From: Legionellales bacterium UBA4759
GTDB lineage: Bacteria > Pseudomonadota > Gammaproteobacteria > Legionellales > Legionellaceae
Reading direction: 5' to 3'
Assembly: GCA_002403515.1 (NCBI GenBank)
Contig: DHHZ01000110.1
Location: 1 to 12,356, forward strand
DNA: 12,356 bases
The notes beneath the pieces are model-generated. The model had not been told where the DNA came from and made no database searches. It was given only the letters and a program-made list of their open reading frames with translations. The translations under genes and the position numbers were made by a program. This document shows, in pieces, positions 1 through 8,200 of this stretch (positions are counted from its first letter, which is position 1; every line of letters starts with the position of its first letter).

Positions 1-445
1 TGTGGCTAATTAACCGCATACCGTCTTCCAATATTTGCGCTCGATACTCTGTAACAATGCGCGATATTTCAATATCGATCACTTGACGTGATTCAAAGCC
101 GACTTCAGTGTAATCACCTTTCGGTAGACGTCGCTTATCAAGTTTGATTGGGATAATCGTATCGGGGTTATCAACAGGCTCTAAATTTTTTCCTACACGA
201 CCAGGTTGGCCACCCGGTTTGTTATTACCTTTGTTACCCCCGGTTTTTTTCTTCCGATTCGGATCAGTCGATGGGGGCTTGCTACTGTTTTGGCTGTTTA
301 ACCCCAATTTTCCAGCTAATAGCGTGATAATCATTAACAGCATTTCAAACATAGCACGTAATGCAGGCGAGATCTTTTTGTCAGCCTCAAGCAATTTGCG
401 CGCGCTTTCTACTGTCTCAGTAATATTGATCTTATCTGCTTTCAC
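1..445 (-). CDS. IS66 family transposase, N-terminal part (cut by window edge)
   Basis: This is the first 148 codons of a DDE transposase of the IS66 family, which cuts and pastes its own insertion sequence; the catalytic region lies beyond the left edge. Visible family marks are a short N-terminal helix, the Asn/Ser/Pro linker NSQNSSKPPSTD (residues 50-61), the basic Gly-rich GGQPGRVGKNL (78-88) and VTEYRAQ (131-137). The zinc-finger cysteine pairs that many IS66 proteins carry before VTEYRAQ are absent, as I remember for a subgroup that has a DKRxLPKGDY-type segment there; this protein has one at 103-112. The GTG start at 445 is chosen because an in-frame TAA lies five codons upstream and no ATG intervenes; the ribosome site (AGG) is weak. 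No tnpB is seen directly upstream, although many IS66 elements have one. The frame is intact as far as it can be read. Confidence 0.88.
   Translation of the reverse strand, partial: MKADKINITETVESARKLLEADKKISPALRAMFEMLLMIITLLAGKLGLNSQNSSKPPSTDPNRKKKTGGNKGNNKPGGQPGRVGKNLEPVDNPDTIIPIKLDKRRLPKGDYTEVGFESRQVIDIEISRIVTEYRAQILEDGMRLISH
1..445 (-). mobile_element. IS66-type insertion sequence, minimum extent
   Basis: The IS66-type transposase start implies an insertion sequence that enters from the left edge. Its outer end lies somewhere between the transposase start and the promoter near 803. I could not recognise a terminal inverted repeat or a target duplication, so only the coding part is marked. 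The last 19 bases of the window repeat positions 3-21 in inverted orientation, which suggests a second, partial copy or an assembly branch at the right edge. Confidence 0.6.
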
Positions 446-570
446 CGTGCCAACCTGTTAAATGACTACGACAGAATAATAACACGGGTTTTAAACAGCA
501 AAATTTCCTTCTCATGGCGCATTTTAAGCGATTTAAAAATTTGAACTACGGCGGGGGATAGCTGTGTGGT

Positions 571-594
571 TTTAAGATCAGGATTGATCTTAAA
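571..594. repeat. Perfect 10-bp inverted repeat, 4-base loop
   Basis: Arm TTTAAGATCA (571-580) and arm TGATCTTAAA (585-594) are exact reverse complements around GGAT. No T-run follows on either strand, so it is not a typical intrinsic terminator. It could be an operator or an IS-associated regulatory hairpin upstream of the transposase; the sequence does not decide. Confidence 0.75.
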
Positions 595-718
595 TCAGCT
601 TATATTGAGTCTCTGAAGTGATGGAGCTGAGGACCATTGTTTTATCAAAAAAATAGAAAAAATCCTGTCAAGAACTATTTCAACTTTTTTTCAAGAAAAT
701 TTCTTTCTACCTGTTTCA

Positions 719-755
719 TCACCGCAAACCGACCTGAAGGGGCGGATTGTGGTGA
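719..755. repeat. Imperfect stem with one G-U pair
   Basis: TCACCGCAA (719-727) can pair with TTGTGGTGA (747-755) over 9 positions, including one G-U pair when read as plus-strand RNA. The GC-rich loop can form a smaller CCG/CGG plus CC/GG stem capped by TGAA. No T-run follows. It sits about 50 bases upstream of the promoter of the next gene, so it lies outside that transcript. Confidence 0.4.
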
Positions 756-802
756 ATGGTTACTTTGTTATAACTTAAAGTGTTTTTTTAGGTATATCGG
801 GC

Positions 803-808
803 TATAAT
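803..808 (+). promoter_or_regulatory. -10 box of the 840-1841 gene
   Basis: A perfect TATAAT lies 32 bases upstream of the chosen ATG at 840. The -35 position (about 780-785, GTGTTT) is poor. Transcription would begin near 815, giving a leader of about 25 bases. This rules out the upstream in-frame ATG at 807, which sits inside the -10 box, and supports the start at 840. Confidence 0.65.
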
Positions 809-839
809 GCATCGATTTTGGGACTTAAGAGAGATTCAC

Positions 840-1841
840 ATGGAAAACCTTATTGAAAATTTACGAATTGCCAACGAAATCAAGAACATGGTAAAACAAA
901 GAGTCATTAGTTCAAATGACATCATTCCTCGTACAGTTTTGCCAGCTTTTTATGATTTTGCAATTCCTATGTATGCAAAAGCTTTTGGATTAGGATTAAT
1001 TGGTAATTATCTAGAACATTGTCAAAGAACAAGAGCTATAAGAACTGCTGTTTTAGATGAAGTGAAAAAACAAAAATATTTAGCACCGCAATCGACCTCA
1101 GCATTGGGTATTACCAAATATGGAGTCGGCGAGGCACAAGAGATTGCGACCCTGTGTTTTTCAGAGTTAATTGATAGAGGCTACAACGCCATTCAATTTA
1201 TTGCACTAGAGGGCTATTTTAATGACTCTAATCAACTACCCTATATCCATTGCCTCGTGTTGATTGGTATTGAACATCAACAACTGCTCATACCCTCTGA
1301 TATTTCAGCATTGAATGATTTACCTTCTCATGTTGTAGCACTAGATCCTTATCTTGATTATGTAGGGCCAGCCAATCAGTATAATCAAGCTCAAGAGATT
1401 TATTTAAAATTATTTCCATATGAAAAAGTTTTCTTAAGCGATCATCCGACTGACACACATCGTATGAATGCCATTGCGATCAAAAAGAATATTGAACAAT
1501 TGGATGGATTGCTTGAGTGCCAACGTTTCTATAGAAATTTTTTAACCTTGTCTTTGAGTTGTTTTTCACCAAGTGAGCTTTTACCTTGCCATGAAACAGC
1601 TTTGATAAGCTTTTTAAATCAAAGTTCAGGATTGATATTTGCTTGGGGGCATAGTGAATTGAAAGTATCAGCATATGCTGATGTATCGGTGTCTAGTGAC
1701 TATGACAAAGCGCTGTCAATTCAAGATACTTTACAGGCAGGTACTTTTTATCAAAAAGAAGCGCAACGGTTTTTTGTGTTACATGATATCAATGAGCAGC
1801 CTAATTTAGCAGAACGAATTCAAGCGCAATATCGTCGCTAA
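840..1841 (+). CDS. Unrecognised 333-residue protein, possible degenerate papain/transglutaminase-like fold
   Basis: I do not recognise the family. The start at 840 is chosen because AGAGAG lies about 8 bases upstream, and because the alternative ATG at 807 overlaps the -10 box and would lie outside the transcript. No signal peptide or clear membrane span is present. The middle has the order seen in many cysteine hydrolase or transglutaminase-like domains: a Gly-x-Cys-x-Glu-like start of a helix, then a His in a hydrophobic strand, then Asp-Pro-Trp. Here these are YGVGE (94-98), YIHCLVLIG (H137) and LDPYLDY (D169). The expected cysteine is V96, so if the fold assignment holds, the protein would be an inactive relative. 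The nearest other cysteine is C106. The C-terminal third is featureless. Its stop lies 3 bases from the stop of the convergent reductase gene, leaving no room for a terminator. Real gene: confident; fold: speculative. Confidence 0.8.
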   Translation: MENLIENLRIANEIKNMVKQRVISSNDIIPRTVLPAFYDFAIPMYAKAFGLGLIGNYLEHCQRTRAIRTAVLDEVKKQKYLAPQSTSALGITKYGVGEAQEIATLCFSELIDRGYNAIQFIALEGYFNDSNQLPYIHCLVLIGIEHQQLLIPSDISALNDLPSHVVALDPYLDYVGPANQYNQAQEIYLKLFPYEKVFLSDHPTDTHRMNAIAIKKNIEQLDGLLECQRFYRNFLTLSLSCFSPSELLPCHETALISFLNQSSGLIFAWGHSELKVSAYADVSVSSDYDKALSIQDTLQAGTFYQKEAQRFFVLHDINEQPNLAERIQAQYRR

Positions 1842-1844
1842 TAT

Positions 1845-2912
1845 TTAGTCCGGCCAATCGGTATAGCCTTGTTCATTTCCGCCATACCAGGTTTCTCTTG
1901 GAGCATCTGTTAGTGGTAGATCATGTTTGAATTTATTGACCAATGTTGCATTGGCAATAAATGGTCTACCAAATGAGATTAAGTCGGCGTGGTCTGAATT
2001 AAGTGCTTTAAGCGCTAAGGTTTTTGTATAAAGATTGTTGGCTATGTATAGGCCATTAAACTTTTGTCTGAGCTGAAAAAAATTGAAAGCATCAGGTCCC
2101 GGTTGTTTTTTGTCATTAATCGAGCCTTCTACGATATGAATATAAGCTATTTGCTTTTGGTTTAAAGTCTCAATTAACTGGTTGTAGGTATTTTGTGGTT
2201 TATCGTCAGACATGTCGAGAAAAGTAGAAATAGGTGATAAGCGAATACCTATTCGCTCTTTAGGCCATATTTGTAATACCGCATCAAGCACTTGAGAAAT
2301 TAATCGAATTCGATTTTCAATTGTACCACCATAAATATCGGTTCTGTAATTAGTCCCAGAGCGAAGAAATTGATCTAGCAAATAACCATTTGCTCCATGA
2401 ATTTCAATACCATCAAAACCAGCTTTTTTCGCACACATCGCTGCATGGCGATATTGTTCTATGATACCTGCCATTTCATGGGTCTCTAAAGCCCTTGGTG
2501 TTACAAAATCAAAAAAACCTTGCTCTGTAAAGGCTTTGCCAGAAGGGCAAATAGCAGAAGGTGCTACAGGCAATTGTTGATTGGGTTGCAAAAAAGGATG
2601 TGAAATGCGACCAACATGCCAAAGTTGGGAAAAAATAAGGCCACCAGCCTTGTGAACGGCGTTGGTTACTTTTTTCCAGGCTTTAATTTGGTCTTGGGAA
2701 TATATCCCTGGCGTGTGTGCATAACCTTTGCCTTGTGGTGATATTTGTGTTGCTTCACTGATAATAAGGCCTGCACTAGCGCGTTGCTGGTAATACAAAG
2801 CCGTTAAGGCGGTAGGGCAATCATTAACACCTGCTCGGCAGCGTGTTAATGGTGCCATGACTATCCGATTTTTTAATAGTAAATCATGCATTTGAAATGG
2901 TGAAAAAAGCAT
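1845..2912 (-). CDS. Old yellow enzyme family FMN-dependent ene-reductase (NemA-like)
   Basis: This is a cytoplasmic (beta/alpha)8-barrel flavoprotein of 355 residues. The family uses NAD(P)H to reduce activated C=C bonds, and often nitro compounds, quinones or maleimides. Seen in order: the FMN-contacting MAPLTR (19-24, T23), QLWHVGR (96-102, W98), the substrate-binding HGANGYLLDQFL (172-183; H172, N175, proton donor Y177), SGTNYRTD..YGG..ENR just after, and the phosphate-binding FGRPFIAN near the C-terminus. Length is typical. The ATG at 2912 is chosen because AAAGGA sits about 7 bases upstream; a GTG at 2939 in the same frame would overlap tldD. The start is 10 bases after the tldD stop, so the pair is probably one transcript. 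The segment NNLYTK replaces the more usual N-x-GYD before the FMN site, a mild divergence. The substrate cannot be read from the sequence. Confidence 0.93.
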   Translation of the reverse strand: MLFSPFQMHDLLLKNRIVMAPLTRCRAGVNDCPTALTALYYQQRASAGLIISEATQISPQGKGYAHTPGIYSQDQIKAWKKVTNAVHKAGGLIFSQLWHVGRISHPFLQPNQQLPVAPSAICPSGKAFTEQGFFDFVTPRALETHEMAGIIEQYRHAAMCAKKAGFDGIEIHGANGYLLDQFLRSGTNYRTDIYGGTIENRIRLISQVLDAVLQIWPKERIGIRLSPISTFLDMSDDKPQNTYNQLIETLNQKQIAYIHIVEGSINDKKQPGPDAFNFFQLRQKFNGLYIANNLYTKTLALKALNSDHADLISFGRPFIANATLVNKFKHDLPLTDAPRETWYGGNEQGYTDWPD

Positions 2913-2922
2913 AATTGTTCCT

Positions 2923-4374
2923 TTATTTCGATGTTCCACCTACAACAATCTCTTGAATTTTTAATGTGGGTTGTCCAACACCTACAGGCACTGATTGCCC
3001 ATCTTTGCCACATGTTCCAATTCCTGGGTCAAGTTGCAAATCATTGCCAACCATGGAAATTTTTTTCATAACCTCAGGTCCATTACCAATGAGGGTCGCA
3101 CCTTTAATAGGATGTGTGATTTTACCATTCTCGATAAGATAAGCTTCACTGATTGTAAAAACGAATTGTCCCGAGGTAATATCCACTTGGCCACCACCAA
3201 AATTAACAGCATATATGCCATTTTTAACCGAAGATAAAATCTCTTCTTTCTGATATTTACCTTCTAACATATAGGTATTGGTCATTCGAGGCATGGGAAT
3301 ACAATTGTAGGCTTCACGTCGACAGTTACCTGTAGATTTCATACCCATGAGTCGAGCATTCAACTCATCTTGCATATAATTGACCAACACACCATCTTCG
3401 ATTAATGTAGTGCATTGTGTCGGTGTTCCTTCATCGTCAATATTCAGTGAACCACGTCGATTGGGTAGGGTACCATCATCGACAACAGTCACACCTTTGG
3501 CTGCGACTTGTTCACCGATTCGATTGCTAAAAGCAGAAATTTGTTTGCGATTGAAATCACCCTCTAGACCATGTCCTACCGCTTCATGTAATAAAATACC
3601 TGGCCAACCTGCACCAAGAACAACTTCCATTGTGCCAGCGGGTGAGGCGATACTTTTTAGGTTAACAGTAGCTTCATGAACTGCTTGTTTGGCTATCAAT
3701 TCAGGAATATTTAATTGTTGAAGTTCAATAAAATCATAACGTCCACCACCGCCAGAACGACCACTTTCTCGACGACCATTTTCTTCAACCCAAACGGTTA
3801 CACTGATGTGAACTAAAGGGCGGACATCGCCTGTAATCATTCCTTTTGAATTGATGATGCTCACAACATCATATTCAGCTGAAATACTCGCACTCACGTC
3901 CTTAACACGAGCATCTAGACTTCGTACGTATTCATCTAAATCATGGAGTAGTTTAATTTTATCATTGGATGATAATGAATCTAATGGGTTAATAGGGCGA
4001 TAAAGACTAGGTGTGGTGTTTAATTTAATTTTTTGAGCTTGAGTCTCTTGACCTGAAGCTGCAATTGATTTGGCGGCTTTGAGGGACTCTATGATGGATT
4101 GCATATTGATATCATCACAATAAGCAAAACCAGTTTTCTCGCCACTGACTACACGTATACCAGCCCCACGATTGATTGAAAAGCTACCGCGCTTGACTTG
4201 GCGGTCCTCTAAAATCCATGATTCACTGAGTGTGTTTTGTAAATAGATGTCAGAGTAATCAATTTTAGAATGTAATTGGTTAAAAATGAGTTTTTGTAAA
4301 TCAAAAGCCTCAAATGACGCTGGTTTAAATAGTGTATCTTCAATAATATGGGTAGGTGTGGCAATAAAAGACAT
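2923..4374 (-). CDS. tldD: Metalloprotease TldD
   Basis: This is a cytoplasmic zinc metalloprotease subunit of the TldD/PmbA (U62) family. In E. coli, TldD pairs with TldE (PmbA) and cleaves unfolded peptides, including the microcin B17 leader and the antitoxin CcdA. The family motif HEAVGHGLEGD gives H263, E264 and H268, and the fourth metal ligand is C455 in GTCGKDGQ; all are present. At 483 residues it is close to the E. coli protein. The ATG at 4374 aligns with the usual N-terminus, but its ribosome site is weak. I saw no convincing promoter just upstream, where a short open stretch ends 28 bases before the start (see findings). The partner tldE is not in this window. The ene-reductase gene follows 10 bases downstream. 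Confidence 0.97.
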   Translation of the reverse strand: MSFIATPTHIIEDTLFKPASFEAFDLQKLIFNQLHSKIDYSDIYLQNTLSESWILEDRQVKRGSFSINRGAGIRVVSGEKTGFAYCDDINMQSIIESLKAAKSIAASGQETQAQKIKLNTTPSLYRPINPLDSLSSNDKIKLLHDLDEYVRSLDARVKDVSASISAEYDVVSIINSKGMITGDVRPLVHISVTVWVEENGRRESGRSGGGGRYDFIELQQLNIPELIAKQAVHEATVNLKSIASPAGTMEVVLGAGWPGILLHEAVGHGLEGDFNRKQISAFSNRIGEQVAAKGVTVVDDGTLPNRRGSLNIDDEGTPTQCTTLIEDGVLVNYMQDELNARLMGMKSTGNCRREAYNCIPMPRMTNTYMLEGKYQKEEILSSVKNGIYAVNFGGGQVDITSGQFVFTISEAYLIENGKITHPIKGATLIGNGPEVMKKISMVGNDLQLDPGIGTCGKDGQSVPVGVGQPTLKIQEIVVGGTSK

Positions 4375-4493
4375 AATAAAATCACAGTATTCATGAATGA
4401 TTTATTCTGGCATTAAATAGCCATCAGGTCTAGGCACTTCATAGGGCGCTTTTAAAAAAAATGAATACGCAATGTAATAATGATTGCGCGATA

Positions 4494-4522
4494 TTGGGGT
4501 TGTGTCTTGCCTGTGCTATAAT
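4494..4522 (+). promoter_or_regulatory. Extended -10 promoter of yccA
   Basis: The -35 TTGGGG (4494-4499), a 17-base spacer and a perfect -10 TATAAT (4517-4522) are present. The -10 is preceded by TG at 4514-4515, making an extended -10. The predicted start near 4529 leaves a leader of about 40 bases before the yccA ATG. Confidence 0.75.
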
Positions 4523-4567
4523 ATTAGTAGTAGAGTAAATATGTAATTTTGACTTTTGGAGCTTAAA

Positions 4568-5245
4568 ATGAACAAAAATGATGTTTCTGTTCTCAATCGA
4601 CGTATGGAGTCTGTCTTAGCAACCAATAAAGTATTAAGAAATACTTATTTGTTGTTGGCTATGACCTTGGTATTTAGCGGTGTTATGTCTTATATCAGTA
4701 TGGCAATGGGCATTCGCTTCATCAATCCAATACTCTTCTTAGTTGGCTCTTATGGCTTAATTTTCTTAACCAGCATGTTGCAAAATAGTCCTATGGGCAT
4801 CGTTGCTGTTTTCGGATTTACTGGTTTTATGGGTTTTGCTTTAGGTCCAATTTTGAATATGTATATGTTAAATATTCCAAATGGGGCACACCTTGTTGCC
4901 ACTGCTTTAGGTGGAACTGGCTTAATATTTTTAGGTCTATCGGCATACACATTGACAACTCAAAAAGATTTTAGCTACATGGGCGGCTTTTTATTTGCGG
5001 CTATGTTGGTTGTATTTGTGATGATGTTAATTGGCTTATTCTTCCCAGTATCTGGCTTGCAAGTGATTATATCTGGTGCTTTCATGTTAATTTCATCCGG
5101 TTTGATTTTATTTCAAACCAGTCAAATTATTCATGGTGGTGAAACCAATTATATCAATGCGACAGTATCTTTATACGTTTCAATTTACAACGTATTTGTA
5201 AGTCTTCTTCAAATTCTTACAGCGTTTTCTGGCAATCGTGATTAA
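4568..5245 (+). CDS. yccA: YccA/Bax inhibitor-1 family inner-membrane protein
   Basis: This is a 225-residue integral membrane protein of the BI-1/UPF0005 family. E. coli YccA (219 residues) binds the FtsH protease and restrains its degradation of SecY when the translocon jams. Seven hydrophobic segments are visible at roughly 25-46, 52-71, 77-97, 107-127, 138-158, 163-183 and 198-218. Family marks are FALGPILNMY (90-99) and the C-terminal SLYVSIYNVFVSLLQIL (201-217), which closely resembles the YccA ending. The ATG at 4568 is used because GGAG lies 6 bases upstream; a TTG four codons earlier overlaps that site. The gene has its own extended -10 promoter and a strong terminator 16 bases after the stop. 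FtsH regulation is inferred from the family. Confidence 0.93.
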   Translation: MNKNDVSVLNRRMESVLATNKVLRNTYLLLAMTLVFSGVMSYISMAMGIRFINPILFLVGSYGLIFLTSMLQNSPMGIVAVFGFTGFMGFALGPILNMYMLNIPNGAHLVATALGGTGLIFLGLSAYTLTTQKDFSYMGGFLFAAMLVVFVMMLIGLFFPVSGLQVIISGAFMLISSGLILFQTSQIIHGGETNYINATVSLYVSIYNVFVSLLQILTAFSGNRD

Positions 5246-5261
5246 GAAAGCTTAATGTTTA

Positions 5262-5288
5262 AAATCCGGCTTTTGCCGGATTTTTTTT
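5262..5288 (+). terminator. Intrinsic terminator of yccA, partly bidirectional
   Basis: AAATCCGGC (5262-5270), loop TTTT, GCCGGATTT (5275-5283) and a T-run to 5288 form a textbook intrinsic terminator. It sits between the convergent yccA and mfd genes. Read on the minus strand the same stem is followed by only four Ts, so it may also end mfd transcription, less efficiently. The T-run overlaps the mfd stop codon by two bases. Confidence 0.95.
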
Positions 5289-8200
5289 ATTTAAGTTTTA
5301 ATAGAATTTGGCCTACTTCATGAATAATTTGTTCTGCATTCAGATTTTCTAATAATTTAAATTGCAGTACTTGCTGATTTTTCAGTTGATAGGTTTGAGA
5401 TTCTTGTTGAATCAATAAAATCACTTTCATCGGATCGATGGCTGGATTTTCATTGAACTCTATAGCACCTTGGCCTTTGTTAAATAGAATGCGTTTAATT
5501 CCTAAAGAATTGGCATTCAGGCGCAAATAAGTAATTTGAATTAAATTTTTTACAGCTTGCGGCATTAAACCAAATCTATCAATTAATTCGACTTGAATTT
5601 GATGTATTTCTTCTTCATTTTTGCTACTGGCAATGCGTTTGTAAAAAATTAAACGTTGATGAATGTCTGACATGTATTCATCAGGGATGATGCTGGATAC
5701 TTTTAAATCAATTTCACATTGATGTTTGATTTTATCAAAACTTGGAATTTTTCCGGCTTTAATATCCTCGATGGCTTGTTCTAACATTTCCATATAAAGA
5801 CTATAACCGATGGCATGTAAGTTACCGCTTTGCTCTTCACCCAAAAATTCACCTGCACCACGAATTTCCATGTCGTGCATGGCTAAAGAAAAGCCAGCCC
5901 CTAAATCCTCCAGAGAGACAATAGCTTCTAAGCGTTTTTTAGCATCACTGGTCATTAATTTTTCTGGTGGTGTTAACAAATAGGCATAGGCTTGATGGTG
6001 AGAGCGTCCAACCCGACCTCTTAATTGATGTAATTGCGCTAATCCCAATTGATCTGCTCTTTCAATGATGATGGTATTGGCGGTTGGAATATCAATACCT
6101 GTTTCAATAATGGTGGTGCAAACTAAAACATTAAAGCGCTGATGATAGAAGTCTGCCATGATTTGCTCAAGACGTCTTTCATGCATTTGGCCATGTGCAT
6201 ACTCAATTTTGGCCTCTGGAACTAAAACTCGAAGTTCATTCGTGATTTTTTCTATCGTGTCGATGTCATTGTGCAGATAATATACTTGACCACCTCGTAA
6301 TATTTCTCTTAATAATGCTTCTCTTAATAGATGATTGTTTTTCTCATTCCAAAATGTTTTTACAGCAAGTCTTTTAGCAGGTGGTGTTGAAATGATAGAA
6401 ATATCACGCATGCCATGCATGGCCATATTTAAAGTTCTGGGTATTGGGGTTGCAGTTAAGCTTAGTATATCGGCTTGATGTTTCACTTTTTTCAGTTGTT
6501 CTTTTTGTTTGACTCCGAAGCGATGTTCTTCATCAATAATCAGCATACCCAAATCTTTGAATTTGACGTCTTGTTGTAAAAGTTTGTGAGTGCCGATGAG
6601 AATATCAACTTTTCCTTCAGCTAATTTTTTTAAAACATTCTCAGATTCTTTTTTGGTTCTGAATCGTGAGATGAGCTCAACACACATCGGAAAATCAGCA
6701 AATCTTTCTTGAAATGTCTCAAAATGTTGCTTGGCTAACAAGGTGGTAGGAACCAAAATACATACCTGGCGAAGATTTTGTACCACAATGAAAGCAGCGC
6801 GCATAGCCACTTCTGTTTTTCCAAAACCCACATCGCCGCAAACGAGTCTATCCATAGGTTGTGGTGCTTGAAGATCTTTAATAATCGCATCAATAGAATT
6901 TTTTTGGTCTTCGGTTTCAGTAAATCGAAATGCGCTGGTGAATTTCTCGTACTCTGGCCAATCAATTTGATATTGATAACCTTGTTCAGCTTGGCGAAGG
7001 GCTTGTGTTTCAAGAAGTTCTACAGCCATATCATGAATCTTCTCAGAGGCTTTTTTCTTTTCTTTTTGCCACGCCTCAGATCCCAATTTATGAATTGGAG
7101 CATCGTCTGGATGGCTGCCACTGTATTTAGAAATCAAATTGAGGTGAGTGATAGGAACGTAGATTTTATCTTCACCAGCATAGCGAATAATTAGAAACTC
7201 ATTGTTCAAACCATCGAGTTCAAAGGTTTGAAGGCCATCATAACGCCCCACACCATAGTCGACATGAACCACAGGCATGCAAGTGGATAATTCACTCAAA
7301 TCGCGAATATATTTGTCTTGCGATGAGATAGTTTTGGTTCTTCTTTGTCTTTGATAAACAATACTTTCACCAAATAATTCATGCTCGGTAATCGTTAAAG
7401 TGTTAAACGCTTCAAAAAAGAAAGCTTGGGTAAGAGGCCCATGTATCAAGCCAAGTGGTGCATCGGACTGCTGAAAATCTTTGAATGTTTCAAAAACAGT
7501 GGGAAATACGTCACTGGCTTTACATAAATCATAAATGACTTCGCGACGCCCTAAACTGGATGCCATCAATAATATACGTTGACTGGTCTGTTTTGTGAGC
7601 CAATTGCCTAATTTCTTTAATGGCTTTGTATCTTTTCTATCGATCTGAAGGGCCATAGTTTCTAGGATTTTTGGGAATTTTAGAACATGGGCTGTGCGTT
7701 TTTGAATAAGTTTTAAGAGTTCATCTTGATTTAAAAGAAGTTGCTCGGGTTTTAATATAGGTCTTTGGATGTCATGTCTTCTTTGCTCATAACGAATACC
7801 AATTTCATGCCATAGTCTTTCGGTATGCGTTGATAAATCAGATGAATATAATATTTCAAATTCATTGGATAAGTAATCAAACAAACATTCAGTTTTTTCA
7901 AAAAAAAGAGGTAAATAATATTCTAAGCCTTGAATTGGTTGATGGTTAGAGACATGCTCATAAACCGCGCAGGCATTGAGGTTGCCAGAAAATTGCTCTC
8001 GAAATCTTTGGCGAAACTCTCTAATGGACGTTTCATCCAAACTGAATTCTTTTGCAGGTAAAATATTCAGCTCTTGAATTTTTTCTTGGCTCAATTGTGT
8101 TTGGATGTCAAACCAACGCATACTTTCTATTTCATCATCAAACCATTCGATGCGAATCGGTTGGTGACTTCCCATGGGAAAAACATCAATTAATGAACCC

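Larger units (their letters stand above)
446..802. other. Gene-free stretch with two hairpins
   Basis: No convincing reading frame is seen on either strand between the transposase start and the next promoter. The stretch probably contains the outer end of the IS66 element, but the boundary is not visible. It holds a perfect 10-bp inverted repeat at 571-594, an imperfect stem at 719-755, and poly-A/poly-T rich sequence at 640-710. On the minus strand a TTGACA lies at 666-671, but no good -10 box follows it at normal spacing. Confidence 0.6.

Noticed and set aside
144..461. Open frame on the plus strand, Pro/Phe/Leu-rich
   Set aside because: It is antisense to the IS66 transposase start, which has clear family motifs; its composition is that of a shadow frame.
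643..671. Possible minus-strand promoter for the IS66 transposase (TTGACA at 666-671)
   Set aside because: The -35 is perfect, but at 17-base spacing the -10 is TTGATA, a poor match, and other spacings are no better.
3380..3679. Plus-strand frame opposite tldD
   Set aside because: Antisense to the TldD metal-binding region; Pro/Ser/Thr-rich composition typical of a shadow frame.
6778..7194. Long plus-strand frame opposite mfd
   Set aside because: Antisense to the Mfd linker and motor domain, which are intact; no ribosome site or family motif.
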